DNA of 11,364 bases from DATELY01 sp035276085 (lineage in GTDB: Bacteria; Pseudomonadota; Gammaproteobacteria; Steroidobacterales; Steroidobacteraceae), in the NCBI GenBank assembly GCA_035276085.1, contig DATELY010000299.1, positions 1-11,364 on the forward strand, written 5' to 3'. The position numbers and the translations under genes are program-made. Below are positions 4,989-11,364 of the stretch, one piece after another. The notes under the pieces were generated by a model. It saw only the letters and a list, made by a program, of their open reading frames with translations. It did no database searches and had not been told where the DNA came from. How positions within the stretch are numbered: the stretch's first letter is position 1; the number at the start of each line of letters is the position of its first letter.

Positions 4989-7040
4989 ATGCATCCCATT
5001 GGCAAAGTCGGTGCCTTCGTCACGTTGCTTGCTCAACCGTTGTGCACCGCGCACGCCCAAGACTCCGCTGCATCGACGAGCACGGCTCTGCAGGAGGTCA
5101 TCGTGTGGGGACGCTCAGAGCGCCTGTTGGGTAGCGCCGGATCGGCTTCGGAAGGCGTGGTCGGATACGCCGACTTCTCCACGCGCCCGCTGCAGCGAGT
5201 TGCCGAATTGACCGAAGTCGTTCCGGGCATGGTTGCCACGGCACACGCGGGCTCGGGCAAGGCGAATCAATATTTTCTGCGCGGCATCAATCTAGATCAT
5301 GGCACCGACTTCGCCGCCTATTTCGATGGCGTGCCGATCAACCTGCGCAGCCATGCTCACGCACAGGGTTATCTCGATCTGAATTTCATGATTCCGGAGA
5401 TCATCCGCACGGTCGACTACTACAAAGGAACGCATCACGCGGAGTTTGGCGATTTCAGCGCCGCCGGGGCGGCAAAGTTTTCCACCTACGATCGCCTGCC
5501 ACGTGGCTTCCTCGAAGCTCGGCTCGGCGCGCACGACGAGTATCGGGTGGTGGGAGCGCAATCGCTCGACCTGCGCAGCGGGACGGTGCTGTATGCCGCG
5601 GAGGCCGAGTTCGCCGACGGCCCATGGAAGCTGGCGCAGGATGGACGGCGCTTCAACGGTTTCGGCAAGTACAGCGACAGGAGCGGTGAGTGGGACCGGT
5701 CGCTGGAGATGATGGTCTACACGAACGAATGGCGTTCAACGGACCAGATTCCGCAGCGTGCTGTCGATGCGGGGCTGCTGTCGAGATACGGCTACGTGGA
5801 TCCGGACCTCGGCGGAGAATCGACGCGCATCCACCTGGCCGGGCGATTGCAGAGCGAGACCTGGACCTTGGTCGGGTACGGCACATACTACTCGCTCAAT
5901 CTGTTCTCGAATCCAACCTATGCGCTGGCGGATCCAGAACATGGTGATGAGATCGAGCAACAGGACCGGCGCTGGATAGGTGGTGCGAGCGCGAAGTATC
6001 AGAACGTTCTCAGCCTGGCCGATCGGCCGCTCAGTTACATGCTCGGTGCCGACGTTCGGTACGACGATGTGGGAGCGCTCGGTCTCTTCAATACCGTAAA
6101 ACGCCGGCGCGTACGAACCGTGCGCGCAGACACGGTACAAGAGCTGTCTGCAGGGATGTACGCGAATGCGGAGTTGCGTTGGACGGATCGCTTCCGCACG
6201 AGCGCCGGTGTGCGCGGCGACTTCTATCGGTACGAGGTCGATTCCAACACCAGGAGCAATTCGGGCCACGGCACGGATTCGATCTTCAGTCCCAAATTAT
6301 CGGCCGCCTATGTCGTCACACCGCAGGTGGAGCTCTATGCGAATGCCGGGCTGGGCTTTCACTCGAACGACGTGCGCGGTGTGACGATCACGGTCGATCC
6401 CGTGAGCGGAGCGCCCGCGCAAGCTGTGCCGGCCCTCGTGCGAGCGAAGGGTGCCGAGCTCGGCATGCGCTGGGAGCGCGGCGAGCAGGTTCGGCTTGCG
6501 GTGACGCACTTCTGGCTCGAGATGGATTCAGAGCTGGCCTTCGTCGGCGATGCCGGCACCTCCGAGCCAAAAGGCGCTTCAAAGCGTCGCGGCGTCGAAG
6601 TCGCTGGATTCTGGCAGCCCGTGCGTCCGCTCGTATTCGACTTCACTGCGGCCTGGACCCACGCGCGCTACACGAGCGCTGCCGGAGGCGGCCGGTACAT
6701 TCCCAACGCGCACGAATCCGTGCTCGGGGCGGGCGCGACGCTCGCGCTGACAAACGGCTTCACGGCTTCTCTGCGCGTGCGGCATCTCGGACCCGCTCCG
6801 CTCATCGAGGACAACTCCGTGCGCGAGTCGTCGAGCACGCTCATCAATCTCGGTGCGAGCTATGCCTGGGATCGCTGGCAGCTCGGGCTCGAAGTGCTCA
6901 ATCTGCTCGATCGCAAGACGAACGACATTGCGTACTACTTCGAGTCGCAACTGCCCTGGGAGACGCAACCCGTCGAGGACGTGCACTTTCACCCGGCCGA
7001 GCCACGGGAGATGCGTGCCAGCGTCACGGTGAAATTTTGA
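4989..7040 (+). CDS. TonB-dependent outer-membrane receptor
   Basis: A 683-residue receptor with a cleavable signal peptide (about residues 1-24, ending LCTAHAQ) and a TonB-box-like segment, QEVIVWG, near residue 36-42. An N-terminal plug domain spans about 55-165 (VPGMVATAHAGSG, QYFLRGINLDHGTDFAAYFD, IIRTVDYYKGTHHAEFG). A beta-barrel of about 22 strands then runs to the typical C-terminal aromatic residue, MRASVTVKF. Such receptors import scarce substrates such as metal chelates, cobalamin or sugars across the outer membrane using TonB energy. The substrate is not fixed by sequence. His-containing plug loops (SHAHAQGYLD, THHAEFG) and the downstream HupE/UreJ gene suggest a transition metal or metal complex. 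Only a weak AGGCG precedes the ATG, and the start is supported mainly by the clean signal peptide. It is the first gene of a likely operon with the next two, 66 bp ahead of the second. Confidence 0.92.
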   Translation: MHPIGKVGAFVTLLAQPLCTAHAQDSAASTSTALQEVIVWGRSERLLGSAGSASEGVVGYADFSTRPLQRVAELTEVVPGMVATAHAGSGKANQYFLRGINLDHGTDFAAYFDGVPINLRSHAHAQGYLDLNFMIPEIIRTVDYYKGTHHAEFGDFSAAGAAKFSTYDRLPRGFLEARLGAHDEYRVVGAQSLDLRSGTVLYAAEAEFADGPWKLAQDGRRFNGFGKYSDRSGEWDRSLEMMVYTNEWRSTDQIPQRAVDAGLLSRYGYVDPDLGGESTRIHLAGRLQSETWTLVGYGTYYSLNLFSNPTYALADPEHGDEIEQQDRRWIGGASAKYQNVLSLADRPLSYMLGADVRYDDVGALGLFNTVKRRRVRTVRADTVQELSAGMYANAELRWTDRFRTSAGVRGDFYRYEVDSNTRSNSGHGTDSIFSPKLSAAYVVTPQVELYANAGLGFHSNDVRGVTITVDPVSGAPAQAVPALVRAKGAELGMRWERGEQVRLAVTHFWLEMDSELAFVGDAGTSEPKGASKRRGVEVAGFWQPVRPLVFDFTAAWTHARYTSAAGGGRYIPNAHESVLGAGATLALTNGFTASLRVRHLGPAPLIEDNSVRESSSTLINLGASYAWDRWQLGLEVLNLLDRKTNDIAYYFESQLPWETQPVEDVHFHPAEPREMRASVTVKF

Positions 7041-7106
7041 GGGTGGAGGCGGTTTGCCACTTCACGCTAACGTCTGACTCTCCAGCGCGCTGAGCAAAGC
7101 CACCGT

Positions 7107-7754
7107 ATGACGAACCCCGTTTCTCCTTTCGAAATCAATCCACCCTCCTCACGCCAGCTGCTCAAGAGCATCGTCATCGCACTGACGGGCGCCTTGTTCG
7201 TGTTGGTTTTCATCGTGCTGCCTGCGGAATACGGCATTGATCCCACCGGCGTTGGCGGCGCGCTCGGACTCACGGCGCTGCACGATTCGAAGCGCACGAT
7301 CCAGATCAAGGACGTCATCGGCGGCAATGAACGTTTCCGCGAAATCAAGGTTGCCAGCGCGGACGATCCTGTTCCCTTGCCCAACCCCGCGGTGTTTCAG
7401 CGCAAGTCGATTCCGCCGCGATCGCAGACCGTCACCGTGCATCTCAAACCTGGGCAGGAAACAGAGATCAAGGCAGTGCTCGAGGCAAGCCAGGTCATGA
7501 TCTATTCATGGCGCGCAACCGGCGGCGAGGTCTACACCGATTTCCACGGTCATGAGCCCGGCGCGGACAACGGCGCATGGGTGCGCTACGACGAGCAGCA
7601 GTCCGGCGATCAGGGCAGCGGCTCACTCGTTGCGCCCTTCTCAGGTGAACACGGCTGGTACTGGGTGAACATCGGCGATAAGCCCGTCGAGATCACGTTG
7701 ACCCTGAGCGGCTACTATTCGGATTACATCGATTACGGTCTCTTGGGTACTTGA
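7107..7754 (+). CDS. Membrane-anchored periplasmic protein of a receptor/HupE operon
   Basis: A 215-residue protein with a short cytoplasmic N-terminus, one transmembrane segment at about residues 20-42 (IVIALTGALFVLVFIVLPAE) and a periplasmic beta-rich domain. The domain ends WYWVNIGDKPVEITLTLSGY and is followed by a tyrosine-rich tail. Genes like this are usually named 'transmembrane anchor protein', and I recall them next to HupE/UreJ genes. I know of no biochemical function. The central stretch WRATGGEVYTDFHGHEPGAD, with His and acidic residues, and the later WVRYDEQQ could bind a metal or ligand, but this is inference. The gene follows the receptor by 66 bp and its stop lies 32 bp before the chosen start of the HupE-like gene, so the three are probably co-transcribed. 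It may link outer-membrane import to the inner-membrane transporter. Confidence 0.7.
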   Translation: MTNPVSPFEINPPSSRQLLKSIVIALTGALFVLVFIVLPAEYGIDPTGVGGALGLTALHDSKRTIQIKDVIGGNERFREIKVASADDPVPLPNPAVFQRKSIPPRSQTVTVHLKPGQETEIKAVLEASQVMIYSWRATGGEVYTDFHGHEPGADNGAWVRYDEQQSGDQGSGSLVAPFSGEHGWYWVNIGDKPVEITLTLSGYYSDYIDYGLLGT

Positions 7755-7786
7755 GCAACTGCAAAACGCGTCCGAGAGAACGACCG

Positions 7787-8509
7787 ATGCTCCACCCACT
7801 CGCGCGCGCTCGCAGTCTGTTGTGTCTGGCGGCTTGCTATGCCCCATTTGCATTCGGGCATGGCGTTGCCGGCGACGACGCGCTCTTTCTGGAGCGCGTC
7901 TCCGGAACGCAAGCCATCCCGTTCATCTATCTCGGCGCCAAGCACATGATCACCGGTTACGATCACTTGCTGTTCCTGGCCGGCGTCATCTTCTTCTTGC
8001 ACCGCCTCAAGGACGTCGCCCTGTACGTCACGCTCTTCGCGCTCGGACACAGCGCGACGCTGCTGATCGGCGTCATCGGCGGAATTCGGGCCAATCCCTA
8101 TCTCATCGATGCCGTCATCGGGCTATCGGTCGTGTACAAGGCGCTGGAAAACATCGGCGCTCTACGCAAGGTGGGTATCCGAATCGACAGCCGCGCAGCC
8201 GTTCTGGTGTTTGGGCTGGCACATGGCTTTGGTCTGTCGACCAAGCTGCAGGATCTCTCCTTATCGAACGAGGGTCTGGTCGGCAACATGATTGCCTTCA
8301 ACGTGGGGGTGGAGCTGGGCCAGATCGCAGCACTCGCGCTGATGATGCTCACATTCCGCATCTGGCGCAGCAGCGGCGCCTTTGACCGCGGCGCTCATGC
8401 CGCCAATGTCGGCATCATGATGGCGGGGTTCGTGCTCACGGGCTATCAGCTCACCGGGTATCTGCTGGCTTCGGGCTGCTGCGGAGATTGGTGGCGGCCG
8501 GCGGGCTAG
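7787..8509 (+). CDS. HupE/UreJ-type inner-membrane protein (putative nickel/cobalt transporter)
   Basis: A 240-residue integral membrane protein with a hydrophobic signal-like N-terminus (LLCLAACYAPFAFGHGVAG) and about six further helices. The family signature is visible in KHMITGYDHLLFLAGVIFF. A second conserved region, LFALGHSATLLIGVIGG, and a third, LVFGLAHGFGLSTKL, carry the histidines and small residues expected of the HupE/UreJ superfamily. That superfamily includes nickel and cobalt permeases of hydrogenase and urease clusters. The ATG at 7787 is preferred because GAGAGAA lies about seven bases upstream and the peptide then begins with a normal signal sequence. A TTG at 7751 that overlaps the previous stop is possible but adds a charged extension. 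The metal is inferred from family only. No hydrogenase or urease genes are in the window. Confidence 0.75.
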   Translation: MLHPLARARSLLCLAACYAPFAFGHGVAGDDALFLERVSGTQAIPFIYLGAKHMITGYDHLLFLAGVIFFLHRLKDVALYVTLFALGHSATLLIGVIGGIRANPYLIDAVIGLSVVYKALENIGALRKVGIRIDSRAAVLVFGLAHGFGLSTKLQDLSLSNEGLVGNMIAFNVGVELGQIAALALMMLTFRIWRSSGAFDRGAHAANVGIMMAGFVLTGYQLTGYLLASGCCGDWWRPAG

Positions 8510-8511
8510 CG

Positions 8512-8580
8512 AGCTGGCTGGCTGGCCAGAAGGTTCTGTCAGGCTTCTGGCCAGCGGGCCAGCCGACCAGCAAGCCAGCA
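8512..8580. repeat. CTGGC-rich repeat with a 12-bp perfect hairpin after the HupE-like gene
   Basis: GCTGGCCAGAAG (8521-8532) and CTTCTGGCCAGC (8544-8555) are perfect complements around an 11-nt loop. They are flanked by more GCTGGC and GCCAGC copies that allow alternative folds. The hairpin lies 11 nt after the stop codon at 8509. There is no U-run, so a classical terminator is unlikely. It may protect or process the mRNA end or be a REP-like intergenic repeat. Confidence 0.6.
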
Positions 8581-8616
8581 AGCGCAACACCACGATCTGC
8601 AATCAGCTGTTACAGC

Positions 8617-8687
8617 CCGGAATCCGCCGCGTCGCATTTGTTCTATTTCTTGTCGCCCATGGACAAGCGACGAGGCGGCGATTCCGG
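8617..8687 (+). ncRNA. Long structured leader element upstream of soxB
   Basis: Left arm 8617-8635 and right arm 8667-8687 pair in 18 base pairs, 8+5+5, broken only by a bulged C at 8625 and a 3-nt bulge at 8672-8674. The 31-nt loop contains a second stem, CTTGTC/GACAAG. The element ends 35 nt before the soxB ATG. It does not match a riboswitch consensus that I know, and no U-run follows. An mRNA leader controlling sox expression, or a mobile palindromic repeat, are both possible. Confidence 0.45.
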
Positions 8688-8722
8688 CACGCTTCGCTGA
8701 ACTTGTCTCGATCGTAAGGACC

Positions 8723-9976
8723 ATGCGTCGCTTTTCATTACGTACGCTGCTCCAGGAAGCGAGGAACGCTCATCGAGGTTGGGGGCGCCAGTGGCGCTCC
8801 CCGGAGCCGAAGCCTTCCTACGATGTGATCATCGTCGGCGGCGGTGGCCATGGGCTGGCGACCGCGTATTACCTGGCGAAAGAGCACGGCGTGCGCAATG
8901 CCGCCGTGTTGGAGAAGGGTTGGCTCGGCGGCGGCAATACCGGGCGGAACACCACGATCATCCGGTCGAACTATCTCTATGACGAGAGCGCGGCAATCTA
9001 TGACCACGCGGTCAAGCTCTGGGACACGCTGAGCCAGGAGCTGAACTACAACGTCATGTACTCCAAGCGCGGGGTGCTCATGCTCGCGCATACGGTTCAT
9101 GACATGCAGAGTTTCAAACGGCACGTCTATTCCAATCGGTTGAACGGTGTCGACAACGAGTGGCTGACGCCACAGGAAGCGAAGCAGTTCTGCCCTCCTC
9201 TCAACATCTCGCCCGACATGCGCTACCCCGTGATGGGTGCGGCGCTGCAGCGCCGCGGCGGGGTCGCGCGTCACGATGCCGTTGCATGGGGTTACGCGCG
9301 CGCGGCGAGCGCGCTGGGCATCGATATCATTCAACACTGCGAAGTGCTGGATATCCGGCGTGATCGCGACGGCGCAGTCAGCGGCGTCGCGACCAACAAG
9401 GGTGTCATCAACACTCGACGCATCGGCGTCGTTGCGGCTGGGCACACCAGTGTCATTCTGGCGCGCGCCGGAGTGCGCATGCCGCTCGAGAGCTTCCCAC
9501 TTCAAGCGCTCGTTTCCGAGCCCGTAAAGCCCGTGTTTCCCTGCGTGGTCATGTCCAACGCCGTGCACGCTTACATCTCGCAATCGGACAAGGGCGAACT
9601 CGTCATTGGCGCCGGCACCGATCAATACGTGTCCTACAGCCAGCAGGGTGGATTGCACATCGCGACTCACACGTTGGAAGCGATTTGCGAGTTGATACCG
9701 CAGTTCTCACGCCTGCGCATGCTGCGCAACTGGGGCGGGATCGTGGATGTGACGCCCGATCGCTCGCCGATCATCGGCAAGACACCGGTGCCGGGTTTGT
9801 TCGTGAACTGCGGCTGGGGCACCGGGGGATTCAAGGCGACGCCCGGCTCTGGACATGTCTTCGCGTGGACGCTCGCGAAGGGTGAGCCGCATTCGATCAA
9901 CGCCCCGTTTGCGCTCGATCGCTTCCGCAGTGGGCGCCTCATCGATGAGGCGGCGGCAGCGGCTGTCGCTCACTGA
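8723..9976 (+). CDS. soxB: Sarcosine oxidase beta subunit, heterotetrameric type
   Basis: A 417-residue flavoprotein subunit of tetrameric sarcosine oxidase. The enzyme demethylates sarcosine to glycine using oxygen and passes the methyl group to tetrahydrofolate. The N-terminal leader, MRRFSLRTLLQEARNAHRGW, is characteristic of SoxB. The FAD-binding fold follows at about residue 34 with YDVIIVGGGGHGLATAYYLA. His184 in RGGVARHDAVAWGYARAA is at the place of the histidine that covalently binds FMN in characterised enzymes (His173/175). The C-terminal flavin-site motif NCGWGTGGFKATPGSG is intact. The ATG is set by the conserved N-terminus. The only ribosome site, AAGGA, is just two bases from it, which is unusually close. 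soxD follows after 35 bp. Related subunits act on dimethylglycine or other N-methyl amines, so sarcosine is probable but not certain as the substrate. Confidence 0.93.
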   Translation: MRRFSLRTLLQEARNAHRGWGRQWRSPEPKPSYDVIIVGGGGHGLATAYYLAKEHGVRNAAVLEKGWLGGGNTGRNTTIIRSNYLYDESAAIYDHAVKLWDTLSQELNYNVMYSKRGVLMLAHTVHDMQSFKRHVYSNRLNGVDNEWLTPQEAKQFCPPLNISPDMRYPVMGAALQRRGGVARHDAVAWGYARAASALGIDIIQHCEVLDIRRDRDGAVSGVATNKGVINTRRIGVVAAGHTSVILARAGVRMPLESFPLQALVSEPVKPVFPCVVMSNAVHAYISQSDKGELVIGAGTDQYVSYSQQGGLHIATHTLEAICELIPQFSRLRMLRNWGGIVDVTPDRSPIIGKTPVPGLFVNCGWGTGGFKATPGSGHVFAWTLAKGEPHSINAPFALDRFRSGRLIDEAAAAAVAH

Positions 9977-10011
9977 CAGGCCATGAATGCGCTGATGAGC
10001 ACGAAGACACC

Positions 10012-10296
10012 ATGTTGCGAGTGACTTGCCCTTATTGCGGGCCACGCCCCGAAATCGAGTTCCGCTGCGGCGGCGAAGCGCATATCGCTCGCCCCGCGCA
10101 GCCCGCCACGCTCGACGATCAGGCGTGGGCAGAGTTCCTTTTCTATCGCACCAACCCAAACGGCGTGCACGCCGAGCGTTGGCTGCACATTCATGGTTGC
10201 AATCGCTGGTTCAACGCGCTGCGGGACACCGTGAGCGACCGGTTCATCGCCACCTATCGCATGGGCGAGAGTCGGCCGGCCCTGCCCCAACCATAG
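10012..10296 (+). CDS. soxD: Sarcosine oxidase delta subunit
   Basis: A 94-residue subunit, the normal length, that binds zinc in tetrameric sarcosine oxidase. The ligands seen in the Stenotrophomonas enzyme are at identical positions here: Cys6 and Cys9 in TCPYCG, and His59 and Cys63 in WLHIHGC. The family hallmarks EIEFRCGGEAHIARP, WAEFLFYRTNPNGVHAERW and NRWFNALRDT are all present. The ATG at 10012 gives the conserved N-terminus, and the ribosome site is weak. The gene lies 35 bp after soxB and four bases before soxA, so the three are translated from one mRNA. The protein is expected in the cytoplasm as part of the alpha-beta-gamma-delta complex. Confidence 0.93.
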   Translation: MLRVTCPYCGPRPEIEFRCGGEAHIARPAQPATLDDQAWAEFLFYRTNPNGVHAERWLHIHGCNRWFNALRDTVSDRFIATYRMGESRPALPQP

Positions 10297-10300
10297 AACC

Positions 10301-11364
10301 ATGGATAACGTGATGAGCCAGGCTTTCCGCCTTCGCACCGGTGGACGCATCGATCGCAGCAAGCCCGTTCGCTTTCGTTTCAATGAGCAACTGATCGAGG
10401 GGTTCTCGGGAGACACGCTGGCGTCCGCGCTGTTGGCCAATGGCGTGCACTGGGTTGGCCGCTCCTTCAAGTACCACCGCCCGCGAGGCATTCTCAGCCA
10501 CTCCTCCGAAGAGCCGAATGCGTTGCTGAAAGTCAGCCGTGGGCCGGGGCGAATGGATCCCAACAATCGCGCCACCGTGACGGCAGCGGTCGAGGGACTC
10601 GTCGTGCATTCGCAGAATCACTGGCCGTCGCTCGAGCACGATATTGGCGCGTTGAACGATCTGCTCGCGCCATTGTTCACCGCAGGCTTTTACTACAAGA
10701 CCTTCATGTGGCCGCGCTCGTTCTGGGACAAAGTCTATGAGCCGCTGATCCGCTCCGCCGCCGGCCTTGGCACGGCACCGACCGAGCCCGATGCGGATCG
10801 CTACGTGCATCGCCACGCCCATTGCGAGGTGCTCGTCGTGGGCGGCGGTCCTGCGGGGCTCGCCGCAACGCTCGCTGCCTCACAGAGCGGTCAACGCGTC
10901 ATTCTGGTGGATGAGCAGTCCGAGCTCGGCGGCACTCTGTTGCATGATGTGGGCTCGACAATAGATGGAGTGCCAGCCCGCGAATGGCTGCAGCAAACGG
11001 TCGCCGCGCTCGCAGCTCGCTCGAATGTCGTCCTGCTCCCGCGAGCCACGGCCTTCGGTTACTACAACCACAATCACGTTGCAGTTCTCGAGCGAGTCAC
11101 GGATCACCTGAGCAAGCCTTCACCTCTGCTGCCGCGCGAGCGGCTGTGGCAAATCCGCGCGCGCGAGGTCGTGCTGGCCACCGGCGCACACGAACGGCCG
11201 CTGGTCTTCGCGGACAACGATCGACCCGGCATCCTGCTGGCGGAAAGCATCCGTGTATTCGTCAACCGCTTTGCAGTGGCTCCGGGCCGGCGCATCGTGA
11301 TCGGAACCAGCGGGGCGTCGGCCTATCAGGTCGCTGCGGATATCCATGCGGCGGGCATCGAAGT
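10301..11364 (+). CDS. soxA: Sarcosine oxidase alpha subunit, 3' end outside window
   Basis: The first 354 residues of a protein normally close to 1,000 residues; the frame is open to the last base. The N-terminus, FRLRTGGRIDRSKPVRFRFN, and the following DTLASALLANG, VGRSFKYHRPRGI and EEPNALLKVS form the ferredoxin-like domain of SoxA. The NAD-binding Rossmann segment follows at about residue 178, CEVLVVGGGPAGLAATLAA, with its acidic end VDEQSELGG. A second nucleotide-fold segment, EVVLATGAHERPLVF.DND, begins at about 288. In the known enzyme alpha also carries the tetrahydrofolate-binding aminomethyltransferase domain, which would lie beyond the window. soxG is expected after it. The ATG at 10301 starts four bases after the soxD stop. 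Confidence 0.93.
   Translation, partial: MDNVMSQAFRLRTGGRIDRSKPVRFRFNEQLIEGFSGDTLASALLANGVHWVGRSFKYHRPRGILSHSSEEPNALLKVSRGPGRMDPNNRATVTAAVEGLVVHSQNHWPSLEHDIGALNDLLAPLFTAGFYYKTFMWPRSFWDKVYEPLIRSAAGLGTAPTEPDADRYVHRHAHCEVLVVGGGPAGLAATLAASQSGQRVILVDEQSELGGTLLHDVGSTIDGVPAREWLQQTVAALAARSNVVLLPRATAFGYYNHNHVAVLERVTDHLSKPSPLLPRERLWQIRAREVVLATGAHERPLVFADNDRPGILLAESIRVFVNRFAVAPGRRIVIGTSGASAYQVAADIHAAGIE

Noticed and set aside
6179..7093. Arg/Ala-rich alternative frame inside the TonB receptor
   Set aside because: The composition (Arg, Ala, His repeats) is typical of an out-of-frame reading of GC-rich DNA, and the receptor frame is intact.
8617..8687. Glycine riboswitch before sarcosine oxidase
   Set aside because: The conserved glycine-aptamer core and tandem aptamer layout are not visible, so I only call a structured leader.
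8738..9670. Long minus-strand frame opposite soxB
   Set aside because: The soxB frame carries all family motifs, and the opposite frame shows none.
1..11364. CRISPR array or complete insertion sequence
   Set aside because: No regularly spaced direct repeats and no intact transposase with terminal inverted repeats were found.

Overview
The window reads as GC-rich, gram-negative proteobacterial DNA, most likely gammaproteobacterial. It has TonB-dependent outer-membrane uptake, a tRNA with an encoded CCA end, and a heterotetrameric sarcosine oxidase of the Stenotrophomonas/Corynebacterium type. The exact genus cannot be read from the sequence. The window divides into an accessory left part (1 to about 3,200) and a chromosomal-looking metabolic part (about 3,500 to 11,364).

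Left part. It opens inside a reverse transcriptase gene of the group II intron-unrelated, Abi/UG ('defence-associated RT') kind, which ends at 1406 with a very acidic tail. Next come a 56-residue minus-strand gene resembling only the toxin-neutralising tail of a DUF1778 antitoxin, an unassigned coding-like remnant, a strong hairpin, and the 3' half (45 nt) of a tRNA-Arg gene with no 5' half. Such a fragment is the usual scar of an integrase-mediated island. Its orientation places the RT-bearing island to its left, with the intact tRNA predicted outside the window. Immediately to its right, on the minus strand, is a frameshifted tyrosine-recombinase integrase remnant, followed by an intact VapBC-type toxin-antitoxin pair. 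The simplest reading is two integration events stacked at one tRNA-Arg locus.

Right part. An AraC-family regulator (minus) diverges from a TonB-dependent receptor (plus). The receptor is followed by a single-pass membrane-anchored periplasmic protein and a HupE/UreJ-type membrane protein, and these three look like one transition-metal (Ni/Co-type) or related uptake operon. A structured 213-bp spacer with two strong stem-loops separates them from soxB-soxD-soxA, three subunits of a tetrameric sarcosine oxidase. soxA runs off the window and soxG is expected beyond it.

The most interesting items are the RT gene in its island setting with the tRNA-Arg scar, the miniature DUF1778-tail gene with its repeated upstream box, the long structured leader in front of soxB, and the apparently leaderless VapBC promoter whose operator repeats cover the start codon. 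No CRISPR array, rRNA or complete tRNA was seen.
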